From: CAZOEL01 sp964578835
Lineage (GTDB): Bacteria > Desulfobacterota > Syntrophobacteria > Syntrophobacterales > Syntrophobacteraceae
Direction: 5' to 3'
Length of the DNA: 64,000 nucleotides
Assembly: GCA_964578835.1 (NCBI GenBank)
Contig: CAZOEL010000001.1
Coordinates: forward strand, 101,264-165,263
A program made the translations under genes and the position numbers. The notes beneath the pieces were generated by a model, which worked only from the letters and a program-made list of their open reading frames with translations, had not been told where the DNA came from and did no database searches. Of this stretch, positions 8,101 to 17,774 are shown in pieces; the first letter of the stretch is position 1, and each line of letters begins with the position of its first letter.

Positions 8101-9480
8101 ATGGAGAGCAGAATAGAAGAAGATGCGCTGGGGACCGTTGAGGTCCCCAGCGATGCGTATTATGGCGCCCAGACCCAGAGGGCTGTGGAGAACTTTCCTG
8201 TAAGCGGTTTGACTTTCCCTCCGTTATTTATCAAAAATCTTGGCTTGATCAAGAAATGCGCCGCAAAGGTCAACAGTGAGCTGGGACTGTTGGACGCTGG
8301 TCTTGCCGACGCCATCATTCAGGCCGCCGGCGAAGTGGTGGACGGCAAGCTCGATCATCAATTTGTTCTGGACATTTTTCAGACCGGCTCCGGAACTTCA
8401 ACCAATATGAACGCCAATGAGGTCATTGCGGGCAGAGCGAATGAAATTCTGACCGGAAGGAAGGGCGGGAAATCGCCCGTACATCCGAACGATCATGTGA
8501 ACTTGGGCCAATCGAGCAATGACGTCATTCCCTCCGTCATCCATATAGCCGCCCTCGTGGGAATTGAGCATTCCCTCATTCCGGCTCTTGAAGAGCTTCG
8601 ACGGAGCCTCGAGCACAAATCGCAGGAATTTGCCGATGTCCTCAAAATAGGCCGCACGCATCTTCAGGACGCTGTTCCGATCCGCTTGGGGCAGGAATTC
8701 GGGGGATACGCGAGGCAGGTTGCGCTCGGGATAAGAAGGATCAGGCAGGCCGCAGAGTCTCTGGCTGAACTGGCCCTGGGCGGAACCGCTGTTGGGAACG
8801 GCCTCAATGCGCATCCGGAGTTTGCATCGAAAGTGATTGAGCTGGTATCTAAGGAGACGCGATGCTCTTTCCGGGAGGCTGAAAATCACTTTGAAGCTCA
8901 GGCCGCTCAGGATGCGGCTGTCGAGACCAGTGGCGCGCTCAAAACGCTTGCCGTGAGCCTGGTGAAAATAGCGAACGATGTCCGCTGGCTGGCTTCAGGG
9001 CCCAGGTGCGGGTTGGGTGAGATCGGCATTCCCTCACTGCAGCCGGGTTCTTCCATCATGCCCGGAAAGGTCAATCCGGTGATCCCCGAGGTCGTCATTC
9101 AGGTGGCGGCCCAGGTGATGGGAAACGACGCGACTATCACTTTCGGCGGTCAAGCCGGCTATTTCGAACTGAATACGGCTCTGCCTCTCATAGCGTACAA
9201 CCTCCTGCAGTCCGTGGAAATTCTAAGTTCTGCAGCTACGCTCTTTGCAGAAAGATGTGTTGATGGTATTTTAGCGAACCGGGAAAAATGCGCCTCTTAT
9301 ATAGAGTGGAGTCTTGCTCTGTCGACGTATCTAGCTCCAAAGCTCGGCTATGACAAGGCTTCGGCCGTGTCCAAAGAGGCTTTCAAAACAGGGAAGACGG
9401 TTAGACAGGTTGTTCTCGAGAACAACCTCATACCCTCGGAAGAGCTTGACGAGATATTTGCGGCGATCTCGAAAGCTTAA
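8101..9480 (+). CDS. fumC: class II fumarate hydratase
   Basis: Hydrates fumarate to malate without an iron-sulfur cluster. The 459-residue protein shows QTGSGTSTNMNANEV (about 100-115), HPNDHVNLGQSSND (about 130-145), GRTHLQDAVPIRLG and the flexible-loop signature GSSIMPGKVNP near residue 315. After this signature the sequence continues VIPEVV rather than the TQCEA of enterobacterial FumC, a variant also found in actinobacterial fumarases. Aspartate ammonia-lyase has PAKVNP instead of PGKVNP, so fumarase is preferred. Codirectional with the preceding TCA genes, 47 bases after the aldehyde dehydrogenase. Confidence 0.92.
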   Translation: MESRIEEDALGTVEVPSDAYYGAQTQRAVENFPVSGLTFPPLFIKNLGLIKKCAAKVNSELGLLDAGLADAIIQAAGEVVDGKLDHQFVLDIFQTGSGTSTNMNANEVIAGRANEILTGRKGGKSPVHPNDHVNLGQSSNDVIPSVIHIAALVGIEHSLIPALEELRRSLEHKSQEFADVLKIGRTHLQDAVPIRLGQEFGGYARQVALGIRRIRQAAESLAELALGGTAVGNGLNAHPEFASKVIELVSKETRCSFREAENHFEAQAAQDAAVETSGALKTLAVSLVKIANDVRWLASGPRCGLGEIGIPSLQPGSSIMPGKVNPVIPEVVIQVAAQVMGNDATITFGGQAGYFELNTALPLIAYNLLQSVEILSSAATLFAERCVDGILANREKCASYIEWSLALSTYLAPKLGYDKASAVSKEAFKTGKTVRQVVLENNLIPSEELDEIFAAISKA

Positions 9481-9577
9481 CGGCATTGGCCGGCCCGGCG
9501 GCAATCCCGCGTCGGGATGCATGAATGGAAGCATCTCCAAGAAAGTCTCTCTTCCAATGATTGAAGGACAAATCTGA

Positions 9578-10936
9578 ATGGACGCTCTGTTCGATCATGT
9601 GATGTTGTCCCGCATCCAATTTGGCATAACTGCAATGTTCCATATCCTTTGGCCGGTTCTGACCATTGGGTTGAGCATCTTCCTGGTATTGGTCGAAGCC
9701 TTGTGGCTCAAAACCGGGGATGAGCGCTACTATCGGCATGCGAGGTATTGGAGCAAGCTTTTCCTGCTGAATTTCGCCGTCGGAGCTGTTACCGGAATTC
9801 CCATGGAATTTCAGTTCGGCACCAACTGGAGCGTTTTTTCACTGGCCGGCGGCGATTTTCTGGGCCATATGCTTGGCTTTGAAGCGGCAATGGCTTTCAT
9901 GCTGGAAGCGTGCTTCCTGGGGATCATGGTGTTTGGCTGGAAGCGCGTGACGCCGCGCATGCATCTTTTCGCCACCTGCATGGTTGCTTTAGGCGGATCG
10001 CTTTCGGCCTTCTGGATCATGGTCGCCAATTCTTGGATGCACACTCCGACTGGAGGCTATTTTAAGGATGGACTTTTTGCGGTAACGAGCAACGTGGAGG
10101 CCATATTCAATCCGGATATGCCCTGGGGCGTTTCGCATATGTGGCTCGCGTGCCTCGAGATCTCGCTTTTTGTGGTGGGAGGGATAAGCGCCTGGCACAT
10201 CAAGAGGAGCCATCATGTCGAGTTTTTCATGATGTCCTTCAAACTCGCTGTGATTGCCGGACTTATCGTGGCGCCGCTTCAGATTCTGGTGGGAGACGGC
10301 TCGGGAAAGGCGGTTTACGAGCACCAACCCGCCAAGCTCGCCGCTATCGAGGCTCACTGGCATACGAATCCGCCAGGCGAAGGGGCGGCTTGGAAAATTC
10401 TGGCCTGGCCCAACCCTGAAAAGCAGGACAATGACTGGGCTATCGAAATTCCAAACGCGTTGAGTCTCATCACTACCAATTCATTGACCGGACAGGTCAA
10501 AGGACTCAGGGAATTTCCCGTTGAAGATCAACCTCCGGTCTTGATCCCCTATTATGCTTTTCGGGTCATGCTGGTCATTGGCTTTGTTTTGCTGTTCATC
10601 ATGCTTTGGACGCTCGTGGCCTGGCGCAGAGGAAACCTGAGCCCCGAGCGCATCGCCGGCCAGGAGAAGCTCCTTTCCGCATGGATAGCGGCCGCGCCGT
10701 TGAGCTACATAGCCATGGAGGCGGGGTGGATAACGCGCGAGATCGGCAGGCAGCCCTGGATCATCTATAATCTGCTGAGGACCGACGCCTCTGCCACGGC
10801 TTTGCCTGCAAGCGCCGTGGGAAGCTCGCTCGCCACTTTTGCGGTTGTATATCTGGCGCTTTTTGTGCTGTTTGTTTTCTTCGCCTCTCGCATTGTCTCC
10901 AAGGGACCGGATGCCGAGGGGGAGCCCCGAAAATGA
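9578..10936 (+). CDS. cydA: cytochrome bd-type quinol oxidase subunit I
   Basis: Integral membrane subunit carrying the hemes and the quinol site; reduces oxygen to water. The 452 residues contain MEFQFGTNWSVFSLAGGDFLG (about 72-92), the helix LGFEAAMAFMLEACFLG and the conserved GRQPW near 390. His22 in TAMFHILWP is in the expected place for a heme ligand. The periplasmic Q-loop is short, as in the CioA-like branch rather than the long-loop E. coli type. cydB follows after 53 bases. Presence of a bd oxidase suggests tolerance of or respiration with low oxygen. Confidence 0.93.
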   Translation: MDALFDHVMLSRIQFGITAMFHILWPVLTIGLSIFLVLVEALWLKTGDERYYRHARYWSKLFLLNFAVGAVTGIPMEFQFGTNWSVFSLAGGDFLGHMLGFEAAMAFMLEACFLGIMVFGWKRVTPRMHLFATCMVALGGSLSAFWIMVANSWMHTPTGGYFKDGLFAVTSNVEAIFNPDMPWGVSHMWLACLEISLFVVGGISAWHIKRSHHVEFFMMSFKLAVIAGLIVAPLQILVGDGSGKAVYEHQPAKLAAIEAHWHTNPPGEGAAWKILAWPNPEKQDNDWAIEIPNALSLITTNSLTGQVKGLREFPVEDQPPVLIPYYAFRVMLVIGFVLLFIMLWTLVAWRRGNLSPERIAGQEKLLSAWIAAAPLSYIAMEAGWITREIGRQPWIIYNLLRTDASATALPASAVGSSLATFAVVYLALFVLFVFFASRIVSKGPDAEGEPRK

Positions 10937-10989
10937 GTGGGCGTTTTGCTTGACCGAAATGCTATCCCAGCAATAGAGGTGGATCGATT

Positions 10990-12024
10990 ATGCTCGAAAT
11001 AAGACCTCTTCTTCCCGACATCTGGCTTTTCATCATCGGTTTTTTCCTGCTCTATTACGCCATAGCGGACGGTTTCGATCTTGGAGTTGGGATATTGTCT
11101 CTTTTTGCGCGAGACGAATCGGAGCGCGGCCTCATGATGACGACCCTGGAGAGCATCTGGCACGACAACCAGACATGGCTCGTCTTGCTTGGCGGCATGT
11201 TGTTCGGGGCTTTTCCCCTTTTTTATGGAATTCTGCTTTCTTCTCTTTATATACCGATCCTCGCCATGCTGTTCGGGCTGATATTGCGCGGAGTCGCTTT
11301 CGAATTTCGCGAGAATGCGCAGCAAAAACAAGTATGGAGCATGGCTTTCGGTCTTGGGAGCCTTATTGCCACACTGGCTCAGGGGTTTGCTCTGGGCGGG
11401 CTGCTGGGAGGGCTGGCCATTGATAATGGATGCTTTGCCGGAGGCGTTTGGGATTGGCTGAATCCCTTTTCCTTTCTCATTACTGCGGGCGTGCTGTTCG
11501 GCTATGTCATGCTTGGATCTAATTACCTGATATTGAAGACGAGCAACGATATCCAGAAGAAAAGCTTTCGCTATGCCTGGATCGCTTCCATTATTACGAT
11601 GCTCGTTTCTGTGGTGGTGCATTTTTCCGTCATCGACAAGTATCCCCATGCCGCTCATAAATGGATAACCATTCGGGCCACGGGAGCCTATGGCATAACC
11701 GCCTTTCCGCTTCTTGCGCTGGCGGCGTCCGCAATGCTGCTCAGAAGCCTCTGGAAGAAACGGGAAGTTGCTCCGCTCATCTGGAATGCTTTGCTAATCC
11801 TCTTGTCGTTTGCCGGGCTTTCCGTAAGCCTCTATCCCGTCATGATTCCCAACCTGGTTTCCGCCGACGTTACGGTTCAGGCGGCGGCCGCTTCGCCGCG
11901 GACGCTTCTTTTCATGCTTGTGGTCACGGCTATTCTGCTTCCGATAATCTTGACCTACACATACTTTAAACACCGAATTTTTCGCGGCAAAGTGAGAGAA
12001 GAAGCCTACGGCGGCGCAGAGTAG
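10990..12024 (+). CDS. cydB: cytochrome bd-type quinol oxidase subunit II
   Basis: Second integral membrane subunit of the bd oxidase, 344 residues with about eight hydrophobic helices. The N-terminus WLFIIGFFLLYYAIADGFDLG is the CydB hallmark, followed by WHDNQTWLVLLGG. The ATG at 10990 has AGAGGTGGAT upstream. It lies directly after cydA and is followed 51 bases later by a prenyltransferase gene, so the three are probably one transcript. cydC/cydD assembly genes are not nearby. Confidence 0.93.
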   Translation: MLEIRPLLPDIWLFIIGFFLLYYAIADGFDLGVGILSLFARDESERGLMMTTLESIWHDNQTWLVLLGGMLFGAFPLFYGILLSSLYIPILAMLFGLILRGVAFEFRENAQQKQVWSMAFGLGSLIATLAQGFALGGLLGGLAIDNGCFAGGVWDWLNPFSFLITAGVLFGYVMLGSNYLILKTSNDIQKKSFRYAWIASIITMLVSVVVHFSVIDKYPHAAHKWITIRATGAYGITAFPLLALAASAMLLRSLWKKREVAPLIWNALLILLSFAGLSVSLYPVMIPNLVSADVTVQAAAASPRTLLFMLVVTAILLPIILTYTYFKHRIFRGKVREEAYGGAE

Positions 12025-12075
12025 GCTCAAAACAGAGTGGATGTTCCCTTTTGATCTTGAAGCGGAGGAAAGTTT

Positions 12076-13014
12076 TTGAATATCGCATCGGTTCTGAACG
12101 ACAACGGAATTGCACGGATCAAGCTGTTCATGGCTCTTTCCAGAACCCCGCATGGCGTGCTCGATATGGCTACGCCGGCGCTTGGCGCTCTGTTTTGGCT
12201 GGGGGAAGCGCCCCCTCTTTCCGTTGTCTTTCTCGGTCTTCTTACTGCCTTTGCCGGCTATACCGCCGTCTATGCGCTCAACGATGTAGTGGGCTACCGT
12301 GAAGATAAAGAGAAAATTAGAAAGTGCGGCCTGCCATGCTCCGCCAACGATCTTGACGCTCTCTACGCCCGTCATCCCATTGCGCAGGGGCTTCTAAGCC
12401 TCAAGGAAGGCATTCTCTGGACGGGAGCGTGGGGGGCGATCGCCATTCTCGGAGCTTACGCGTTGAATCCCGCCTGCGTTCTTATCTTCATGCTTGGCTG
12501 TATTGCAGAGGCCATTTATTGCCTCATGCTGAAGGTCAGCTATCTCAGAACCATAGTCAGTGGAGGCGTGAAGACCGCCGGAGGCATCGCGGCGGTATTT
12601 GCTGTCGCGCGGGAGCCTTCTGTTGCTTTTCTCGTTTGCTTTTTCCTCTGGCTCTTTTTCTGGGAAATCGGAGGTCAGAATGTGCCCAATGATTGGGCCG
12701 ATATAAACGAAGACAAAAATCTCGATGCAGAAACGGTGCCCGTCCGGTTTGGAGAAGAAATCTCGTCACTGGTTATTCTCTATCTTCTTGGAGTGGCGGT
12801 TGTCGCAAGCCTCTTCTTGTTTTGGGCCACCCCTGCTGAGCTGAGCTTCCTCTATCTTCCGGGGGCTCTTCTTTCCGGCGTATTTCTGCTTATCCTTCCC
12901 GCCCTCAAGCTCTACAGGTCGAGAGATCCCGAAGCCGCTGCGGTTCTTTTCAATAAAGCCAGCTATTACCCGCTCTCCATGTTCGTTGTGGTGCTGATAA
13001 GCTCGCTGGCTTAG
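12076..13014 (+). CDS. UbiA-family prenyltransferase
   Basis: Polytopic membrane protein of 312 residues that attaches a polyprenyl chain to an acceptor. The two aspartate-rich motifs are visible: YALNDVVGYREDKEK (about 73-87) and NDWADINEDKNLDAET (about 205-220). Start is TTG at 12076 with GGAGG (12064-12068) seven bases upstream. Its position after cydAB suggests a role in quinone or heme supply (MenA/UbiA/CtaB-like), but the motifs do not reveal the acceptor. A terminator follows closely. Confidence 0.8.
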   Translation: MNIASVLNDNGIARIKLFMALSRTPHGVLDMATPALGALFWLGEAPPLSVVFLGLLTAFAGYTAVYALNDVVGYREDKEKIRKCGLPCSANDLDALYARHPIAQGLLSLKEGILWTGAWGAIAILGAYALNPACVLIFMLGCIAEAIYCLMLKVSYLRTIVSGGVKTAGGIAAVFAVAREPSVAFLVCFFLWLFFWEIGGQNVPNDWADINEDKNLDAETVPVRFGEEISSLVILYLLGVAVVASLFLFWATPAELSFLYLPGALLSGVFLLILPALKLYRSRDPEAAAVLFNKASYYPLSMFVVVLISSLA

Positions 13015-13036
13015 CGCCTTTAAGCCATCTCCCGTC

Positions 13037-13077
13037 AAAAGGGCCGCCACGAAGCTCGTGTGCGGCCCTTTTCTTTC
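13037..13077 (+). terminator. intrinsic terminator after the cyd/prenyltransferase genes
   Basis: AAAAGGGCCGC (13037-13047) pairs with GCGGCCCTTTT (13062-13072), extended by CACGA/TCGTG around an AGC loop, and ends in TTTTCTTT. It sits 23 bases after the prenyltransferase stop and closes the left metabolic block. Confidence 0.88.
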
Positions 13078-13342
13078 CTCTGACCGCCTCCGCGAAAGCT
13101 CCTTGTATCTTTGAATTCATGCCAACGGACAAATGTGACTGTAGTTGCAAGCGAACGAACTGCCAGAATTCTCTTGCACAAACACCAACTATGGTCCAGA
13201 ATTCTTGCTCTTGTCTCGCAAGAAATCAAGAGTTTTGAAATTGAATCTCACCTGGCGCGAATCGTCGGCTCAGAGTGTCCCGTGTGTGATTGCGCTATCA
13301 CGAAAGGATGGAATTCTTGCGTATGTATGAGGATAGATAGAA
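13078..13342. other. intergenic region upstream of the hybrid histidine kinase, no gene recognised
   Basis: 265 bases between the terminator and the kinase gene. Short open frames here run into the kinase gene in a different frame and have no ribosome site or recognisable product. I see no clear promoter pair; a kinase promoter must lie here or upstream. Confidence 0.5.
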
Positions 13343-16096
13343 ATGCCCTGGAGTTTTTTTGCCAGTCTGCGGATGCGCTTGATATTGCTGGTTCTCCTCG
13401 CGGTTCTTCCTGCTCTTGGCCTGACGATCTATTCCGGACTGGAACAACGAGAGCATGCTATCGCTCAAGCGAAGATGCGAGCCTTGAAGCTGGCGCAGAA
13501 TGCGTCGGAATATCACAAAGAACTGATTGAAAGCGCGTACAGAACTCTCTATGTGCTCTCTCTGTTGCCGCAGATGCAACAAATGGAGCCCCTCTCTTGC
13601 TCATCAACCTTTATTGCGCTGCTGGATGAATCAAAGGGAATCAATGCTATTGCCATCGTCAATTCGGACGGAAGCATTCTTACGAGCGCTCCTACGCTGA
13701 GTCGGCCGGTTAGTGTCGCCGATCGCCCTTATTTCAAGCGGTTTATTCGAACAAGCAGCTTTGTCATTGGAGAATACCAGTCCAGCGGCATCAGCGGAAA
13801 ACCGAGCATTACGCTCGGCTATCCCTTGCTTGATAAGAAAGGGCGTCTTAAGGCCGGGATTATCACGGAGTTGGATCTCGACTGTCTCAACCGCCTGATC
13901 GCGAATATCGGCCTGCCCGCCAGCGCAACCATCTCTATCGTGGATAGGGGCGGCACGGTGCTGGCCCGTTATCCAGATCCCGAGCAGTATGTCGGAAAAA
14001 ACATACAAGAGCCCATGAAAGACATAATCTCGAAAGGCGAGGGCGTCACAGAGGGCGTTGGCGTAGACGGAGTCCCCCGCCTCTATGGCTTCACCTCCCT
14101 TGGTAAGACCTCTGAAGCTCTTTATTTGCGGGTGGGGGTATCCCGAGACCTTGCGTTTGCAGAGGCTAATTGGCATTTTATGAGAAATCTCGGGTTGCTG
14201 GCTCTTGTATCCATACTGGTTCTGGTAATCTCCTTTTTTGTGGGAGAAAGCTTCATCCTGCGTCGCCTCGGGACTTTGCTCAAGGTCACGGGCGCGGTTG
14301 CAAAAGGAAACCTGGGCGTGAGAGTCGGGCCGTCTTATGCGGGAGGAGAGCTTGGGCAGTTGGGCAGAGCTTTCGACGAGATGGCTGAGTCCCTCCAGCT
14401 TCATGAGGCGGAGCTTCAAAGAGCGCATATCGACCTGGAAAAGCATGTTAGAGAGAGAACTTACGAGCTCGAAAATGTAAATGCGCTTCTCAAACTGGAA
14501 GTTGAAGAACGGAGGCAAAAAGAAGAGGATCTCAAGAAGAGTGAAGAGCGTTACCGGAGCCTTGTCGAGACGGCAACGGACATTATTTTCACGATATCCT
14601 TTGAGAGCGGCGCCATAACCTCCTTGAACCGCTCTTTCGAGAAGCTGACCGGCTGGACCCGCGATGAATGGCTTGGCGGTTCTTTTACGTCCATTATCCA
14701 TCCAGACGATCTGGATCTGGCCAGGGCGATATCTTGTCTGGTGGAAAACGGGGAGTTTCCAGCTCCTTATGAGCTGCGGATTCGCAAAAAGTCGGGTGAG
14801 TACCTTGCTCTGGAGATCATATCTTCACCCCAGGTCGAGTATGGAGAGATAATAGGGGAATTGGCTATAGCCAGGGACCTGACCGAGCGCAAGCGGTCGG
14901 AAGAGAAACATCAGAAGCTCGAGGCGCAACTCAGGCAGGCGCAAAAGATGGAAGCCATAGGGGTTCTCGCAGGGGGAATTGCGCACGATTTCAACAATAT
15001 CTTGGGAATAATACTTGGGTTTTCTCAGCTCGCTACGCTGCAGACTTCTGAGGGGAGCAAGCTGCACAACTATCTCGAGAATGTTGTCAAAGCCAGTCTT
15101 CGGGCCAAAGATCTGGTGGTTCAGATCCTTTCTTTCAGTCGTCAGACTGAGCAGGAGCGCAAGCCGGTAGTCGCCTCTTCCATTGTGAAGGAAGCTCTCA
15201 AACTGATCCGCGCTTCCATACCGGCGACCATTGAAATCCGTCAGAATATTGCGTCCAAAGGCGTTATTTTCGCCGACCCGACTCAAGTTCATCAAGTGTT
15301 AATGAACCTTTGCACCAACGCTGCGCACGCCATGTCGGAAAAAGGAGGGGTGCTCGAGGTTGGCCTCGATAATGTGGAGATCGATTCCGCCTTTGTTTCT
15401 CGGTACCCGGAGATGAGCTTGGGGTCCTGCGTCAGGCTGAGCGTCAGCGATACGGGGTGCGGCATGGATGCCGCCATCAAGGAGCGCATATTCGATCCCT
15501 ATTTCACTACAAAGCAAAAGGGAGACGGAACCGGCCTGGGGCTGGCCGTTGTTCATGGAATTGTAAAAAGTTATGACGGAATGGTTTCGGTTTATAGCGA
15601 GCCCGGCGTAGGGAGCACCTTTCAAGTTATTTTGCCGAGGCTTGTCGGCGAGTCGGAGGGCGCCACGGGAGAATCGCCTTCTCTGCCCCTTGGGCGGGGG
15701 CAGACCATTTTACTTGTGGATGACGAGACTGCGCTGCTGCATATGGGGGAAGCCCTGTTGGAACAGTTCGGCTATAAAGTCGTTGCAAAAGCTGACGCCT
15801 TTGAAGCTTTGAAAGCGTTTCGGGCCGGCCCGGATGCCTTCGACCTGGTGATTACCGATCACACCATGCCGCATATGACCGGCGTCGATCTGGCCAGGGA
15901 GATGATGCGTCTGCGTCCCGATATTCCGGTTATTCTCACTACCGGCTTCAATCGGATGATCACTCAGGAAGCGGTCAAGTCCATCGGAATTCGAGAGCTT
16001 CTAATGAAGCCCGTCGTTACCGGCGATTTAGCGCAAATCGTCAGTCGCGTCCTGGAAGAGGCGGGCGGCGAGGCTAGAGAGAGCGCCTCCATCTGA
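13343..16096 (+). CDS. hybrid sensor histidine kinase with cache, HAMP, PAS and receiver domains
   Basis: A 917-residue membrane sensor. Order: N-terminal transmembrane helix (about 8-30), extracytoplasmic cache-like sensor with RPYFKRFI (about 125-135) and ending near 270, second transmembrane helix (about 278-300), HAMP, coiled coil (350-400), PAS (about 400-520), HisKA with H-box GGIAHDFNN (His548), ATPase with NLCTNAAHAM, SDTGCGMD and GTGLGLAVV, and a C-terminal receiver whose phospho-acceptor is Asp839 in VITDHTMP, with Thr in LTTGF and Lys in LMKP. Phosphorelay output needs a separate phosphotransfer or regulator protein, none adjacent. Its 3' end overlaps the convergent lipoprotein gene by 23 bases. 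The ligand is unknown. Confidence 0.92.
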   Translation: MPWSFFASLRMRLILLVLLAVLPALGLTIYSGLEQREHAIAQAKMRALKLAQNASEYHKELIESAYRTLYVLSLLPQMQQMEPLSCSSTFIALLDESKGINAIAIVNSDGSILTSAPTLSRPVSVADRPYFKRFIRTSSFVIGEYQSSGISGKPSITLGYPLLDKKGRLKAGIITELDLDCLNRLIANIGLPASATISIVDRGGTVLARYPDPEQYVGKNIQEPMKDIISKGEGVTEGVGVDGVPRLYGFTSLGKTSEALYLRVGVSRDLAFAEANWHFMRNLGLLALVSILVLVISFFVGESFILRRLGTLLKVTGAVAKGNLGVRVGPSYAGGELGQLGRAFDEMAESLQLHEAELQRAHIDLEKHVRERTYELENVNALLKLEVEERRQKEEDLKKSEERYRSLVETATDIIFTISFESGAITSLNRSFEKLTGWTRDEWLGGSFTSIIHPDDLDLARAISCLVENGEFPAPYELRIRKKSGEYLALEIISSPQVEYGEIIGELAIARDLTERKRSEEKHQKLEAQLRQAQKMEAIGVLAGGIAHDFNNILGIILGFSQLATLQTSEGSKLHNYLENVVKASLRAKDLVVQILSFSRQTEQERKPVVASSIVKEALKLIRASIPATIEIRQNIASKGVIFADPTQVHQVLMNLCTNAAHAMSEKGGVLEVGLDNVEIDSAFVSRYPEMSLGSCVRLSVSDTGCGMDAAIKERIFDPYFTTKQKGDGTGLGLAVVHGIVKSYDGMVSVYSEPGVGSTFQVILPRLVGESEGATGESPSLPLGRGQTILLVDDETALLHMGEALLEQFGYKVVAKADAFEALKAFRAGPDAFDLVITDHTMPHMTGVDLAREMMRLRPDIPVILTTGFNRMITQEAVKSIGIRELLMKPVVTGDLAQIVSRVLEEAGGEARESASI

Positions 16097-16667
16097 TCAA
16101 TCCGTCTTCTACCGCTTCAATGGCGGTATTCAAAGCGACTCTTATGCTCTCCTGGGGAGTCAACCCGGTGTGAGCGCCTGTTGTGGATTCTCCATGCCCT
16201 CTGATTTTCGTTACCATTGACATATCGGAAGGGTAGATCTCCAGAATAATATCAATATCAAAGCCATATTCCAGAGGCCTGGCTCGGTCGCTCACCTCGT
16301 TGAAGCGTGGAAGCGCCACGTAGTCCACCATCTCCAGTTCGGGGCTCTCAGCAATCATAATGGATCTGGCTTCGGCTTCGTCCTGGACCCGAATCGTCTC
16401 GACGGATCGAAAAGTCCTTCTGAAGAGCGCCGTAAGACCGTCCGCAGCCTCTTGTCCTATGAAATGACGAACCTCACCTCCCCTTAGCCTGCTCACATAG
16501 ACATATCTGTCAAAAGTATCGGGGATGATCAAAAGAATTTTTGCCGCGACGGGCTCGGCATAGATGCGTCGGGCTCCGTCCGAATAGAATGGCGGAGGAG
16601 CATAAACGCACGATGCTATAACAGTCACGAATGCAAACAAGGCAACGAGCTCAAAGTATCTTTTCAA
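16074..16667 (-). CDS. hypothetical lipoprotein
   Basis: 197 residues from a TTG start at 16667, chosen because GAGGAG lies six bases upstream; a longer version from an ATG at 16697 lacks such a site. The N-terminus has a signal peptide ending in a lipobox, FVTVIASC, so the mature protein would be lipid-anchored, probably to the outer membrane. The rest is about 175 residues of mixed alpha/beta without motifs I can assign; it resembles in style small lipoproteins of the envelope (for example YajG-like), but that is only an impression. Convergent with and overlapping the histidine kinase. Confidence 0.75.
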   Translation of the reverse strand: MKRYFELVALFAFVTVIASCVYAPPPFYSDGARRIYAEPVAAKILLIIPDTFDRYVYVSRLRGGEVRHFIGQEAADGLTALFRRTFRSVETIRVQDEAEARSIMIAESPELEMVDYVALPRFNEVSDRARPLEYGFDIDIILEIYPSDMSMVTKIRGHGESTTGAHTGLTPQESIRVALNTAIEAVEDGLIRWRRSL

Positions 16668-16885
16668 GTTCGACTCCTCTTTTTTCAATATTTTCAAATC
16701 CAGGGAATCGGCGACAGACGCAACCTATCGAACAACATAGGGCAAGGATCGCCCTCGGGTCAACAAAGCAAACGTATTGTCATTTCTATATTTAATAATT
16801 ACGGGTACAATATGGGCGTTTAGCTTCGAAGAAGAATATTTTTTGGGAAGGCCAATGAGTTTACTCTTGCAACAGGGGGAGCGTA

Positions 16886-17254
16886 ATGAAAGTCGCATTG
16901 GCTGCTGTCGTCTTAATCGTGGCCCTTGCCATGCCCTTGACGGGCGGCGCTTCAGGCACTTTTCAGTGCGGGTCCAGGATTATGTCATTTGGAGCAAGCA
17001 AGTCTGAAGTGCTATATCGATGTGGGTCGCCGACGTGGACCGATAGCTGGGAAGAGGAGCGCGTCGAAAGAGTCTTCGGTTTTCCCCGTACGGGTGAAAG
17101 CTACTATTACGGAACGAGGATACCGCTCTTCACCGTTGTGCGCGTCCTCATAGAAGAGTGGACATACAACCTGGGGCCGAATCGATTCACGCGAGTGCTT
17201 CTGTTCGAAAACAACAGACTCGTGCGGGTAGATACGGGAGGCTACGGCTACTGA
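16886..17254 (+). CDS. secreted DUF2845-like protein
   Basis: 122 residues with a signal peptide (MKVALAAVVLIVALAMPLTGGASG). The mature part has FQCGSRIMSFGASKSEVLYRCG, then EEWTYNLGPNRFTRVLLFEN, a pattern typical of the DUF2845 family, two cysteines included. Function of the family is unknown. The start has GGGGGAG just upstream. It is divergent from the lipoprotein gene at 16667 and convergent with the HIT gene downstream. Confidence 0.75.
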   Translation: MKVALAAVVLIVALAMPLTGGASGTFQCGSRIMSFGASKSEVLYRCGSPTWTDSWEEERVERVFGFPRTGESYYYGTRIPLFTVVRVLIEEWTYNLGPNRFTRVLLFENNRLVRVDTGGYGY

Positions 17255-17360
17255 TCGAGGATACTTTTTTGTCATCGCGCCGGCGTAAAGGCATTCCCAG
17301 GATGAGTGATTTTTTTCCCGGACCGCTCATCCCATTTACCACTCCGCCCATCTGCGGGAG

Positions 17361-17774
17361 CTATAGGATTTCAGCCTTGATCTTTTCCAGCACTTTTTCC
17401 ATTTCGCCGGCTGCATAACTCTGGGCGCGCCATGGCGAGAGGAATCCGTCCCCCTTGAGACGTGGGATGATATGGAAATGCAGGTGATCCACGAGTTGGC
17501 CCGCGGCGCGGAAGTTATTCTGCAGAAGATTGAATCCCGGCGCATCTACGCTTCTATAAACGGCTTTGGCTATTTTCTGACATACGGCGATACATGCCTG
17601 AAGCTCTTCCGGCGGAATGTCAAGGAGCGTGACGTAGTGCTTTTTCGGGACCACCAGGGAATGCCCCGGGTTGATCGGGTTTATGTCTACAAAGCTCAAC
17701 ACGTTCTCGTCCTCATAGATCTTGGAGCAGGGAATATCCCCTTTGATAATTTTACAGAAGATGCAATCCGCCAT
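17361..17774 (-). CDS. HIT-family nucleotide-binding hydrolase
   Basis: Histidine-triad protein of 137 residues, probably a nucleoside phosphoramidase or Ap4A-type hydrolase of the HinT branch. It begins MADCIFCKIIKGDIPC, the usual HinT N-terminus with a possible metal-binding CxxC, and carries the triad HLHFHII near residues 98-104. The ATG at 17774 is chosen because AAAGGAG lies upstream; the frame extends 25 codons further but without family similarity. It stands alone, convergent with the DUF2845-like gene. Confidence 0.92.
   Translation of the reverse strand: MADCIFCKIIKGDIPCSKIYEDENVLSFVDINPINPGHSLVVPKKHYVTLLDIPPEELQACIAVCQKIAKAVYRSVDAPGFNLLQNNFRAAGQLVDHLHFHIIPRLKGDGFLSPWRAQSYAAGEMEKVLEKIKAEIL

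Noticed and set aside
8101..9480. Aspartate ammonia-lyase instead of fumarase
   Set aside because: The loop reads MPGKVNP (fumarase) rather than MPAKVNP, and FELN and NDHVNLGQSSND patterns fit fumarase better.
17300..17332. GGATGAG/CTCATCC inverted repeat between convergent genes as a terminator
   Set aside because: Only seven pairs around a 19-base loop and no T-run after the stem; too weak to call.
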